Shown here one piece after another: positions 37,707 through 50,660 of a stretch of DNA of 64,000 nt. The stretch spans positions 3,655,525 to 3,719,524 of the forward strand of contig CM055211.1 of NCBI GenBank assembly GCA_029224185.1. Direction: 5' to 3'. The notes under the pieces were generated by a model. It had not been told where the DNA came from and did no database searches. It worked only from the letters and a program-made list of their open reading frames with translations. Both the position numbers and the translations under genes were made by a program. Position 1 is the stretch's first letter. Each line of letters starts with the position of its first letter. The DNA is from Karalla daura. Its lineage: Eukaryota > Chordata > Actinopteri > Chaetodontiformes > Leiognathidae.

Positions 37707-38560
37707 GCGCTGTGCTGGTGGCGTGGCTTTGTCTTTCAAGAGACATGCGGCTTCAAAGTGTTCTTACATATGCACTGAGGACACAGGGCATCTGTCAGAA
37801 TGTCTGCAGTGTGTGTGGTGACACGCAGCTTCAAAGTGCAACTCAGAAATGCATCGAGAATATTGGGGACTCGTCTTAACATCCCTCTGTTCTAGCTCAT
37901 ATCAAAGAGCCGCTCGGCACCACGGGGCAATTCCTTCAGTCCAACTAATGGGATTTAAATGAGGGCATGGTGGGGAAGTTGCTTTCCACCAAATCCCACC
38001 TGAAATAAATTGCGGTCTATTAGCAGCGAGTGAAGTTTGCCCGCTTTCATTTATGGAGTTATATTTTTTAAGGAAAGAAAAAACAAAAAAAACAGCCGTC
38101 ACTCCGCGCAGAGATCATAAGAGAGACGCGAATCAAAACATGTCTCGGAAATCATTACGTCGTGACCCCTTCTCTCCCAGATCGGCGGTGGAGCTGTTGT
38201 TTGCAGCGTGCTCCTACTTAAAAGGCCAACGTGTGCCGTCACTTGTCGAGTCCAACCTCATCTGCCGCAACAACGTGAAAGCGCTCTGACAGGCGTGGTT
38301 TCATCGGCAGCCTCGTCGCCCTTTGATAGCACATCAGAAAGTCTGCGCGCTGCCGTTTTCCTTTTTTTTTGCTTTTCGTGCTTGCGTGTCCGTGTCCACG
38401 TGAGACGCAGGTAACGACAACAGCTGGATATTGACGTCAAATACGCCAAACCTTTTTACAATGTGTCACTCACCATTACACAAAGCACGACATGTTTCTA
38501 ATTTTGCTCCCGACACATTAGATGTTTAACTCTGCCTAATAGATGCAATAGGAGGATTCA
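37706..38560. other. Non-coding stretch, nothing specific seen
   Basis: Unique DNA. Confidence 0.6.
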
Positions 38561-38561
38561 A

Positions 38562-38700
38562 AAGCCATCTATCCATCATTTATCTTACCAGCTTTCAACC
38601 CAAAGGTGTCAAGGAAGTACATCCTTCACAAGTTGCCAGGTCATCACAGGACACATATTATGAGTCACCAATCTGGCTAAACATCTCCTTTAGTTATCGT
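38562..38700 (+). repeat. Teleost-type interspersed repeat, copy 5 (decayed)
   Basis: CCATCTATCCATCATTTATC start, CAACCCAAAGGTGTCAAGG, then GTTGCCAGGTCATCACAGGA followed by ATTATGAGTCACCAATCTGG. It has the order of the 5' half of the family, with many changes. Confidence 0.5.
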
Positions 38701-39460
38701 ACACTTTAATGCATCACCAAAAATGGGGAATACAGGAAAAAAAAAAAAACGCCTTGTTCAAATCTGCAAAAATTGCCCTTTTCAGGGCAACTCAGGCAAG
38801 AAAATTGACACAACAGGGAGGCAGAGCTTTCCATTCAGTCAGTTCAGAGCAAGCAAGATGGGTGGGGGATGAACAAAGAAATAACATGGGTGACATGACC
38901 CTGACTCGAACACTTTTCATCGCAAGAAAATGGCCTGCGAGTCACAGTGACCTGTGTTGTCCAAAAAAACCCAGAAATTCACACTTCACACTTTACACGG
39001 CTGATGATCCAGGTAGTCTGAGTTATTTCCAGCTATTTGGTGGTGTTGTTACAGTACATACACTCTGTACATACTGTATATATGCAGACAAAGTGCACTA
39101 GCAGATGAGAAGAAGCCTCCTGCTGCTATAATATACAGCAGTGCAGCAGTGCACATAGAGGAAAAACTCTAGTTGTGAGAAAACAGACCGTTCTCATCAG
39201 TGGAGGACAATACACACCTGTGAACACACACTAACACACACGCACACTCACACACGAGTGCTGCGGAAGTAATATTTGGTTTTTCAGCACTTAATCCTCC
39301 TCCTGTGTCACTATCTCCAGGATCTGCAGGATCCATTACCTTGGTCTCCGCAATCCTCCTGAGATTACTTTGTTATCATCCATCTATATCTGTCTCTCAC
39401 TTTATTTCCCAGGCTATAACCCCCTCTTTCACTCCGTGTCTCATTCTATATAGCCTTTGC
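38701..39460. other. Non-coding stretch
   Basis: A-run near 38739-38750. A 130-codon frame at 38709-39101 has no recognisable domain. Confidence 0.55.
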
Positions 39461-39486
39461 CCCCTCCCTCCCTCCCTCCCTCCCTC
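39461..39486. repeat. (CCCT)n microsatellite
   Basis: Six units, read directly. Complementary to the AGGG array 135 bases downstream. Confidence 0.95.
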
Positions 39487-39620
39487 ACCCCCTCGCCTCC
39501 TCTTTCTCATCGATGCCTCAGCTAATTTTATTAATAGAAACCGACCACACAGACATCAGGGGGTTGTAAATGACCGCAGCCTCTTTTTCCCCCCCTCTTC
39601 GCCACGATAAAGAGAGCGAA

Positions 39621-39644
39621 GGAGGGAGGGAGGGAGGGAGGGAG
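39621..39644. repeat. (GGGA)n microsatellite
   Basis: Six units, read directly. Reverse complement of the CCCT array at 39461-39486. Confidence 0.95.
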
Positions 39645-39919
39645 AAGAAGGAGAGCAAAAGGGAGAGAGTGATGAGAGAATCAGAAACAAGAGAGAAAAA
39701 TCGAGGGGAGAGAAAGGAAAAGTAATTAAGGCGAGGGGAGAGGGGAGAGACTAGAGACCCCACTTAATAAATCAGAGCTGCCGAGCAACCTGTCAGTCTC
39801 CAGGCTCTTTTTATTGGTCACTGAGGATCAGCTAGTATTAGTCACCGGGGTCTCACTGCGTGTGATTGGGTGGTTGAGTGGGCAATGTGTGTGTGTCTCT
39901 GTCAGGGTGAGTGTGTGGC

Positions 39920-40135
39920 AGCGTATTACTTACATTGTGGGGACATTGATCAGGATTCCAGCCCTGTTGGGGACAGAAAACAACATAAACCGGTGGATTT
40001 TGGAGTAAAAACATGCTGTAAGTTCAAAAGTCTGGGGAAGATTAAGGTTGAGGACAAAGCCGTTCACTGGGAGTCAATGCGATGTCCCCGAAAGTGATGG
40101 AAACAAAACTGCGCGTGTCTGGAAGGATTCCATCA
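39920..40135 (+). repeat. Second teleost-type interspersed repeat
   Basis: Contains TTACTTACATTGTGGGGACA, then CCCTGTTGGGGACAGAAAAC, a TTTTGGAGT segment, CACTGGGAGTCAATGCGATG immediately followed by TCCCCGAAAGTGATGGAAAC, and a GCGTG-type tail leading into a GT/GC-rich stretch at 40205-40250. The GTGGGGAC heads and the 'GTCAATG..TCCCC' tail next to GT repeats match a family I know from many bony fish. Exact family name not assigned. Confidence 0.6.
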
Positions 40136-40690
40136 ATAACACATGGATTGGAGCCACAGGCTGAGACAAGAAGTCATATTGGACATGGTGGGAGATGTGC
40201 AGGAGAAGAGCAGCATCTCAGTCTGTGTGTGAGCGTGCGCGTGTGTGTCAGTATGAAAGGGCGTCACAGTGAGCGAGAGATGGAGAAAGAAAGGGAGAGA
40301 GTGGGGGGAGAGACAGACAGAGAGAGGGAAGGGGAGAGAGAGAGAGAGCTGGAGATAACAAGTGAGGTATTCATGTTGGGTAATGAAAGAGCGTGCAGCG
40401 AGAGCGAGCGTGCAGAGATGGCCATCATTAGACGAGCCAGTCCTCGCTAATGATCGCCAGGGAGCAGCGGCGGCAGCCTGCGCCAGCGTGTGTGTGTGTG
40501 CGTGTCGTTATGACTGTGAATGTGCATGGGCGCTCCTCCTGAGCATGCGCGGCGCTGGCCGTGATGAATCATGATTCAAGGCCCCCCCTCCTCACGCACG
40601 CACACCCCCAACCTCGCCATCCCGGACACCCACAAGCATTAAGGTTGTTATTGATGACAGCGCTCCTTGTGATTCTGGGGATTCTGCGTT

Positions 40691-40695
<5 letters not shown>
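40136..40695. other. Non-coding stretch with GA-rich run
   Basis: Broken GT run at 40205-40250 and a GA-rich purine run at 40259-40350. Confidence 0.6.
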
Positions 40696-40731
<36 letters not shown>

Positions 40732-40732
40732 G
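40696..40732. repeat. (GT)n microsatellite
   Basis: Read directly; one C interruption. Confidence 0.94.
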
Positions 40733-43395
40733 AAAAATGAAGAGGGTGCCACCGGGGGCCCTCGCCTTTGGCTCCAATTACAGCTGTGCACAGTAGCAGT
40801 GGGGTCAACCCGAAAGAAACAGGTAGATAGAATCATAGACCGGCTGCTTTACTCAACCACAAAGACTGCCTCCAACACACACACACATAAACACACACAC
40901 ACACGCTACATGTTGGCCAATCAGGCTGCTGAAGTGACACCAGGGCTCCTGTGGGAATCCCCCCCAACTCGTCCGCCAGATCCCCAACTCCGGCTTGTGA
41001 AGTTGCTGACAAATGGAGGGTCGCTCAGCGTTTTTAAGTGCTGACATGACGCGGCCTGACACAGACACCGAGTGGGTTAAGAGGAGCTAAACGTACCCGA
41101 TGGAGTTGCCGGGAAAAACACGACCTGTTGTCATTACTACATCCAGGAAACACAACCTCCAGGCCTCAATTACACGTTTCTGTTTTTTAACCTAAAGCGC
41201 AATACAGATGGTATAAATCCTATATTTACAGACGCATGTTTTCTACGATGTCATCCATCGTCAATCGGGGCTGAACTCTGGTTCTGCGAAGGTTCCATAA
41301 ATCTGTCTCTGAAAACGTGGAGAGATGCTGCTCTGTGGGTAGCTGCAGAGGCTCACAGACGTGCCAACTCACGCTTGCCAACACCAACAACGTGTGCACC
41401 ACAGGCACTTCCGACCGATTGGTTGATACAACTCCTGTTACACAACTATTCACAGAGATTAATACTCGCTGACTAATTCCCCGAGATGCTCTGATTGCAA
41501 CAGATTCCAGTACAAAACCCACATTCTGTGATTTGTTTTCTCATCATTCTGCAGTGTTTGCATGTAATATTAATCAGGTTCTTGATATTTCTGTAAATTT
41601 TGATATTTTTCTTTTCCATTGTTATTTGTACCATATTTATTGTGAGTGAGGATTCAGGATTACCCCATGGCGAGTATCAGCCTCCTTTTTTATTCGGATA
41701 TTTTCTCTGATTTTTTATCCATAAATAAACCACTAAATGTCGCAGTGTAGGCAGCCCTGGCATGTGAGATATAACATGCAATTTCAAAGTCATACAACAA
41801 CAGTTTCAAATGGATGCAGAACCCTGCCTGGCTCGATCCAAAGCTTTCATGACTGGGAGGAAAACCCCTGCATTAAGATAGTGTCAGACCAAAGCAGCGG
41901 TAGATATAGACTAGATCTAGAGTCCAACCGCCGAGGATCAAACGCTTCGATGAATGGGGCCATGATTACTTGAGGTTGGAATTTTAATGGAGCCCTATTG
42001 ACCCCCGGTGCTTTTCCCTGTCATCGTATCTCAGTGAATATTTCTCACTTTGAAACTCAGGTGGAGCTCAGGTGGAAGACGGCTGTGAACTGAGGGAATC
42101 CGGGAACAAAATGGCCGCCCAGCAGGCCGGGGAGTGGCAGCCCCGCCTCAAACCTGCAGGGGAGTCGGTACGATCCAGTCAGACTGCCTCAGAGCTGTGT
42201 TTAGTGTCAGGCTCCGTACAGGGATGATCCTTTGTCCCAGTGCCTCCCCGGGGCGACAGCTGGGACTGAGTGCCGCTCACTGCTGCGCCCCCACAGGCAG
42301 GGCAGACTCAGGTCCACTTTGATACTGGCATCTTCGTGAGGACAGTTGTGACTGACCGTCCCAGGTTTTTGTTCTTTCAGTTTTGCAAACTCATAAACTC
42401 ACTCTGTGGGATTCAATTCCAACAGATATCAATGCTTCAAACACATGACAGCTATTAAATACACTTTAAGAAAAGAGTCCGGGGAGCCTTTTTATTCCGA
42501 GACAAATCAATATTTAACTTCCCGGATCAATCCACTGACTCTCATCAATCACATCTGTGATTAAATGAACGTTTCATCCCAGAGCGTTGGTCTGGACAGG
42601 GTTTACATTTGAATTAGAGGCTGAGCCTTTGTGTACGCTTCAACCTTTGCAACATACAGTCAAGATCACTGAGATCAGAGTACTGCACGCACACACGGTC
42701 GGGTCAGAATCATTTCCTCACATATTTGATTTCCGCGTCTGCATTTCGGCTTGATTTATACAGACTTTGCGGATTGAGAAACAAAGAGCTGCAGACAAAC
42801 GAGCAGCTCTCTACGCGGAGACGGATACCGCTTAATGCCACACAAAGGCATCTTTTCTGGCGAGGCCTTTTGACGGCGTGCGGTGCCAGCGTCTCATCCC
42901 GGCTGCATGCAGGGCTCGGCGGCGGAGCACAGACATTATCACCTTCAGGCAGGGGGTGCAGGAGCGGAGGATTACCCCTGCAACTGTCAAATATTACTTG
43001 ACTCTGAGCCATTATCCTAAAGCCTCCTCATTCACTCCTCAGCCTTGCATTCCTCGCCTCCGGATCCTCGAGCAGCTCGTCTGCTTTTCACTCCACACAC
43101 TCTTATACACACAGCGTGTGCAGACGCCACTTCCTGGCAGCTCCATCTCCCCGTGGTGTGTAGGTAGAGTTGTGTATCTTCCCCAACTAAGTAAAGAAGG
43201 GCGCCAGCAGCAATGAAGACCGCTGCATATTTACTGGGTGAAAGGAATTACACCTTTTTGTGCTCTAATTTAATTTGTAAACTAATCCCCCGCAGGATGT
43301 TGTCAGGATTTGGGGAAAGTGTCGCAGTCCAGAAAATGCGTTGACACTAACGCTATAACACAACACCGCTGCAAAGTGCATTAGTTTGACGTAAA
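40733..43395. other. Non-coding stretch, nothing specific seen
   Basis: A short broken CA run near 40875-40905. The rest is unique DNA without a credible gene. Confidence 0.55.
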
Positions 43396-43399
43396 CACG

Positions 43400-43462
43400 C
43401 CACCCTTGCTCCAAAGTTGGGATGCCGTGTAAAACCAAAATAAACAGGCTTTCACTCCTGAA
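43400..43462 (+). repeat. Possible terminal fragment of a fish DNA transposon/MITE
   Basis: CTCCAAAGTTGGGATGCCG, then TGTAAAACCAAAATAAACAG, resembles the 'CCAAAAAAGTTGGGACGCTG..TGTAAAACGTAAATAAAAACAG' end of a widespread fish element. About 50 bases match and no partner end was found. Confidence 0.35.
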
Positions 43463-44821
43463 GCCCATTTGAACTGTTGCTTTGGTGTTTTCAATTGTGC
43501 ATATTACGCTATTTTCAATCTGAAAACTAAAAATGGGGCAAAATTACCACTTTGTGTCACTTTGTTTACTACCTGGGATCAGGAAAATCACCAAGTAACC
43601 ATGGTAGGAAATTGTGTTATTTGCAACATCCCAAACCTTTTTATACAGTAATGTACAGTAAAGCAGCGACGTCAACTTGGTCATTATGTCATATATACTT
43701 CCTGGTTATATCCTTGATTTTGGGGACCATGCTTTCCAAAGCACAATGAAGAAATGTGACATTACTGAGAGACCGCATGTTGCAATTATACATGATTGCG
43801 TATTTCAGAACGCTGTTTAAACAAGAGTTGCTCCGATATTAAAGGAAATAAATCAGCTCATATTTAAATGACTTGGACAAATGATGCAAAGTCAATGGTT
43901 TCCTAATGAAACCGCGATTAAACAGCTCAAGAATGAAGCAGTATGGGAAAAAGATCTGACAAGCCTTCAGTATCCAACTGACTAACTAGCTGGCAGACAA
44001 GAGGCACCAGAGACGTTTTGTTTACGGCGATCCAACATTATATTGACTCAGGCGAAGATACTGCGCTCTGCTAGATAAAAAGGCCTTTGAAAAGCTATTT
44101 TGCATTTGGAAACAATAACAAGATTAGCGTGTCGGTCCAAGCTCCAGAGTCCGTCTGGCCATCTTTTGTTCGGGGACATTTTGTCATCATTAGAATAGAG
44201 GAGCAGGAACACACAGCCGCTCACACACACACATTTGATTTACTGTCACTGTTGAATCGAACCGAAAAATGAAATCGCATTCAACAAGTTGGACTGAAAT
44301 ACATTTTCAGCATGATATTTGTATTATAGGGCAATCTTGTTTTCCATTATTTTCAAATTTGTTTTTTATTCATTGTAACAATCGTTTATATAATAACTCC
44401 AAAAATAGTCAGCCTCTGCTGGTCTCCCTGGCTATTCTTTGCACGTTTATTCACTTGTCTCAAAGAAGGACACCTATTTTTTTTCTTTTCTTCTCTCACT
44501 GTAATGGAAATTGGAGTGTGCGGTAATGAATACACTTTACTAAATACTCAAGAGATGTGCCGGCTGCAGTGCTAGATACACAGCTCCCACACATTTTTAA
44601 TGGGTCCTTGTCAAGAGGCTGTGTGGAGGAGAATGCTGTGCATTTGTAAATGGCCTGAGTAAATAAGACACGATGATGTAGGCTTGGAGGGGACGTCTTA
44701 TAGTGCAGGAAATTGCATGCAAATATACAATATTTACACCTCTAGCTGGCATATATACCTAAATAGAAAAGTCAACAAAACCCTCCTACTTGTTGTACAT
44801 GCATTATTCATCTATTCAGTC
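43463..44821. other. Non-coding AT-rich stretch
   Basis: Unique DNA, AT-rich, no credible gene. T-rich frames give hydrophobic artefacts. Confidence 0.55.
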
Positions 44822-44865
44822 TTCAACTTCTGTTCTCCCTATTTTCTCCTGTGTTTCCTCTTTAG

Positions 44866-45180
44866 CCCTAGTGGTGGATAGAGACAACAATGAGGATGAG
44901 TAGTGAGAGGACGAGGAGGACGAGGAGGATGAGGAGGATGAGGAGGAGGAGGAGGAGGAGGAGCAGGGGAGCGCGGGCCACTATCACACTTCATCTTCAA
45001 CTAATGTCAAAACTCAAATAAGCTTGTCAGCCCCTAATAGACGGACGTGATCCTGGCTGGGGCGGAGCTGTGTGTGTAGCGGGGTCAGGGCCGCGACCCG
45101 GGGCGGTGACCCATGGCAGCGTCGGCATATTAAAAATCAACATTGAAATGTACGCCGAGCGCGACCGCAGAAATAAATCT
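44866..45180 (+). other. Terminal-exon candidate with acidic repeat
   Basis: A pyrimidine-rich run of about 40 bases ending TTTCCTCTTTAG at 44865 is an excellent acceptor. Only one of the three frames is open after it. It reads LVVDRDNNEDE and stops at TAG 44901-44903, immediately followed by TGA. The same frame then continues, after these two stops, into about 17 acidic codons (GAG/GAC/GAT, 44907-44960) and stays open to a TGA near 45048. AATAAA lies at 45172-45177. This has the form of a last coding exon with a 3' UTR, or of an acidic-tail exon broken by two stops. I recognise no family. A (GAG)n microsatellite alone would also give the acidic run. Confidence 0.25.
44890..44965. repeat. (GAG/GAC/GAT)n imperfect trinucleotide repeat
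   Basis: Imperfect GAGGAC/GAGGAT units leading to a pure GAG run, read directly. Confidence 0.9.
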
Positions 45181-45842
45181 CGTCTGGCTATTTCAACCTG
45201 GCTGCCGGGGGCGGTGACCTCCTAATGGCTCTGAGCACAGCTGTGAAAGAAATGGAAGCCGCGTCTCATATGAAAGGGACGTCATGTTTTCCCTCGCCGC
45301 TAATACGTGAGAAGTTGTCTGGCGATTGCTTCCTATCTCTGCAGCACCGGGTCTCCAGCCCGCTGGCTCCTGCCGAGCTCCTATTTCTGTAGGCATTGCT
45401 TCCCTGAAGCTGCACATGTTTGGGTCTATTTTCTGAGACGAGGCGCTTATCCGCACGGCGCTCCAGTGGCTAGCGCTGGCAGAGACGTGGAGCAGGCGGG
45501 TCTGATTCAAAATTAACCACGGGGTGCATTTTGGTGATGATGAAGGAGCGTGAAACTCGGTGCAACACCGTGGGCTCATACATATATTCCTTTAAGTCTC
45601 GACTGCGCTCTGGACCGGGTTGTTTTGGCTCAGTGTGTGCGTGAGATAGATAGGAGGACCGAGGTTATGTTTACAGCTCAGAACAGGTCCATCACCTTGA
45701 CACGCATAGCCACAAGAAGATGCGCTGCGGATGATCAAACCACTGGCGGATTTAACCGGATTCCGATTTATTTGTTGTGCATCTCGCGGACGTCGGTGGT
45801 GATGTGTAGCACTTGCTGGCTTTGATAAATTAATAGAAATAA
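45181..45842. other. Non-coding stretch
   Basis: Unique DNA. No credible gene. Confidence 0.55.
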
Positions 45843-46142
45843 ACAGGCCTCTTGTGCGAGAGGATTATACCCTGTGCCCTTGATGGTGAACCAGTGGGAT
45901 CAGAGATTAGCACAGCAGACACCGTCACCACTGTGGAGATCGCTGGAGAGGACTCCCCAATTATCCTGGATATCTACTTTAAGGAGCTTTATGAACAGAA
46001 CCTCTCGTTAAGGAAACAAAATCCACCCCTCTCCATCGTCTCTCCAGAGTATTAAGTGCATTTTTGGAGTTATTCCTGCACTTGGTCCGTTGCTATTCAC
46101 TTTTATGGCTACTTCTAACGCAACATGTGAGATATAAATAAA
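45843..46142 (+). other. Protein-like ORF with a nearby poly(A) signal
   Basis: Open from 45843 to a TAA ending at 46055 (70 codons), followed by a canonical AATAAA at 46137-46142, 82 bases after the stop, with a GT-rich stretch beyond (GTGTTG near 46180). The residue mix is balanced and not low-complexity. The C-terminal part reads DIYFKELYEQNLSLRKQNPP and looks helical and charged. There is no ATG at the start of the frame and the only acceptor, AAATAAACAG ending at 45845, is poor in pyrimidines. It could be a terminal exon, a processed fragment or chance. No family is recognised. Confidence 0.2.
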
Positions 46143-47208
46143 GGATTTCGCATTCAGCCACAATGAATTAAAATCCTGGCAGTGTTGAGGGGACTTTTAA
46201 AAAGCATTTAGGCCTTCATGATGGGGAATAATGAGCAAAACATTTTATCCTTTGGCTGTGGTCCTGCGCGGGACTGCCACTTTGATACAAAAAAAAAAGA
46301 AAAGATGCTTTTAACATGCCTCACAGAGATGACTTTTTAACAGTTAACCCTGACTGCACAACGTGACTTAATTGATCGACTGTTGGCCGCGGCCTGCGGT
46401 TTGTGTGGAGCTGCGCTTTGGCCTCGGCTTCCCGAGAATGGCGCCTTTCAGCCACAGTCTCCCTCACAGGTTGACAGCCTTCACTTCATCGCTTCAAAAA
46501 CCGAATGTCCTCTAAAAGACAGATAAAACATCTTGCCGCTCGCTGCAGATTAAATAAAGAATACAATGTTTGTCTCGCGGTTGTGTCACTCACGATTACC
46601 TCCGAGTGTGTGTGTGCAGTGTGTGGCGGGACAAAAAGGAAAGTCATATCAGGACAGAGCAAGAGTGTTTGTGTGGGGCGCACAAATAAATTCAATTCTG
46701 TGGCTGCGGCTTATGTGTGTGGGAGAGGAGTGCAATGGCAACAGCGATAGCAAAGTAACAGCGAGGGAGTCGAGAAGGAGTGAGTGCTTCATTCCAAATG
46801 CTACATGGACTGCGGGGAGGGGGGAGTGGAGGGGAGGGGGGGGGGAGTGTCGCCGGGAGAAATTGCCTTCTTTGCCTCTTTTTCAATGCGACTCAATGCA
46901 GAGTCACAGTCCCGCTAAGCACCTCCGACAAATCCTGACATTTAGCAATGAGCCGGCGGAATCCTCCGTCCCCTCTCTCCGCGGTCGCCACCGTGATTGT
47001 GGGGTCTCGCACAAGTGGCATCTGAGAACGGAAAGACGGAGGGAGGGCTGGAGGAAGACAGAGAGAAAGAGAGAGAGATCAAGCTTGACAGAGATGGATA
47101 AAGAGCGAGGAGAGAGGGAGCGCGGGAGAGCTTGATGAAGTGAGAGGAGAGGAGGAGAACGGTGAGGAGACTGAGCGCTATCAGTCAGTGAAATGCCCCC
47201 CCCCACGG
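46143..47208. other. Non-coding stretch
   Basis: G-rich run at 46817-46848 and purine-rich DNA at 47030-47160. Arginine/glutamate-rich frames there follow from composition. Confidence 0.55.
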
Positions 47209-47249
47209 CACACACACAAACACACACACGCACACACACACACACACAC
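47209..47249. repeat. (CA)n microsatellite, interrupted
   Basis: Read directly; first of three alternating arrays. Confidence 0.92.
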
Positions 47250-47355
47250 CCCACCACCACCCTGTGCCAATGGTGCCAAAGGAAAACATCACTGTTCTGG
47301 GGTGTCAAGTCGAGATGGACGACCGGAACACTTGCTGCGTGCGAGATCCTCTGAG

Positions 47356-47370
47356 CGTGTGTGTGTGTGT

Positions 47371-47401
<31 letters not shown>
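47356..47401. repeat. (GT)n microsatellite
   Basis: One A interruption. Opposite orientation to the arrays on both sides. Confidence 0.93.
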
Positions 47402-47541
47402 GGCATCTGAGTATGTGTGAGGAAGGAAAAAAAAAAGAAGAGAAGAATGAGAGAATGAATTTTGATACATCACAGGCACAAAAGTAATGGCTCGCTGTGA
47501 AGTTGTCACGAGCTGCGCCTCGTGCGTACGTGACATCACGT

Positions 47542-49149
<1,608 letters not shown>

Positions 49150-49150
<1 letters not shown>

Positions 49151-49211
49151 ACGTCTTCCTCCCTCCCCCTCTCCCCCCCCTCGCTCCTTCCCCCCTCCCT
49201 CCCCCCGGCAG
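49150..49211. repeat. Long pyrimidine tract ending in CAG
   Basis: About 60 bases of C/T ending CCGGCAG at 49211, which doubles as a very strong acceptor-like site. The frame after it (to about 49506) is proline/serine-rich with no known domain. Confidence 0.7.
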
Positions 49212-50210
49212 CCCGGAGCGTGGGGCAGCATCGCTCCGAATACCCTTCTCAGCATCCTGCCTTTTCACCGCCTCTGATTTATTAGTCGGCGGGTGCTGTC
49301 CATCACGCCGTGACGCAGGGAAGCATCGTGTTTTCTCTTCCACCCTCCCCCCCTATACTCCCCCAACCCCCCACCCCCCTCCATCCTCTGTTGTTGTGAT
49401 TGCTCCGTGTCATCTCGTCCTCTGTTTTATTCCGGGACCTCTCCCCTCTGAAGCCTGTCATTCTCGGTCCCAGGGCGCCTGCCATTTGTTCCCCCTCATG
49501 AACTAAACCAGGGGCTGGCATTTAGTTCAAAGAGGACACAGCAACCTGTGGAGGCCTGTCGTGTTTTCAAACAGACACATGAAAAGTTAAAACGGAGCAA
49601 AACGGGACAGCTCTTTGGAAAGCGGAGCAAAAGAAAATTAAAGAACATGTTGCTGTTAGAAACCTGAAGCAATCTTTGATCAAAGCCTGGTCTCAGCTGT
49701 GAGAGAGTGCAATTTTGAGGAAGCCCTCACCCACACATGCCAAAAAAATCCAAAAGAATTACAGAAAGTTAAAAAAAAACACTGGAGTGGTACCGCAGTC
49801 CAACAAAGAAAGTTACATTTCTCGACCGTGCATTGCATCGATTTTCTCATTCGGGTCCTCTCCTGTCATTGGCTGCAGGTCTGCTTTCTGTGCTTTTATT
49901 TTCTTTATGAGGCTCCAATTGTGTGGGAAAATCAATGGCCATATACTCGTACAACACTCGGTTTCACTTCAGGGGTGGTAGGTGCAGGTCGTCTGAACCT
50001 CCCAGAGCTGCTGCGCAAAGTGCACTTTTAATCTGACTTCCAGCACTGCCACCAGGTTCAGCATCTTCACTTGCCGGGCCTGGAAACAATCCGGATGCCT
50101 CTCTGCTATTTCTGCACAGACTGACTGACAGCTCGAAGGCGCGTCTGACTCAGTAGACTTTCCAACAGTTTGGATGCCAGCCCCGCTGAAAGTCGTCCAT
50201 CTCGGGCTCA
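49212..50210. other. Non-coding stretch
   Basis: C-rich runs at 49340-49385. Otherwise unique DNA with no gene recognised. Confidence 0.55.
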
Positions 50211-50660
50211 TCACACCGCAGAAAGATGCAGATAAGAAGAAACAGCTTTCGGGCATCTGACACGAGCTGGTTGAGACATTACGAGCAAGATGAAAGGTTA
50301 AGAGGATCTGACGAATTCTTGGTGCCGTTGTTTTTGCCAAATCAATCTGTTACTGCGACAGCTTGTCTAATCTGCCATCGCCCGCTCTGTCTCATCACCA
50401 GCTCTCCGATTACAAGTCCTGTCACCGGGGACTCCCTGCCACCGACCAGAACAATGCAATTAGCTGGACGAACGGGAAACACCTCGACTGGCAGGTTCCT
50501 CCCCTCGATTACTGCCGCGCTTTGCTGGGCCGACGCCTGGCTAATGAGATAAGCAGGTACAATGCGCTTAGCCTAAGTGCTAACAACGAGGCACTCTTGG
50601 TGATGACTAAACTCAGCTGCGGCCGTTCGGGAGGGAGGGGGGACTGGCACTGTCACGGAC
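50210..50660. other. Candidate conserved non-coding block with overlapping frames
   Basis: Repeat-free unique DNA with GCAATTAGCTGG and GCTAATGAGATAAGC motifs. Two overlapping frames, at 50226-50552 (true ATG) and 50363-50665, have ordinary residue mixes but no known motif and cannot both be coding. I favour regulatory DNA. Confidence 0.2.
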
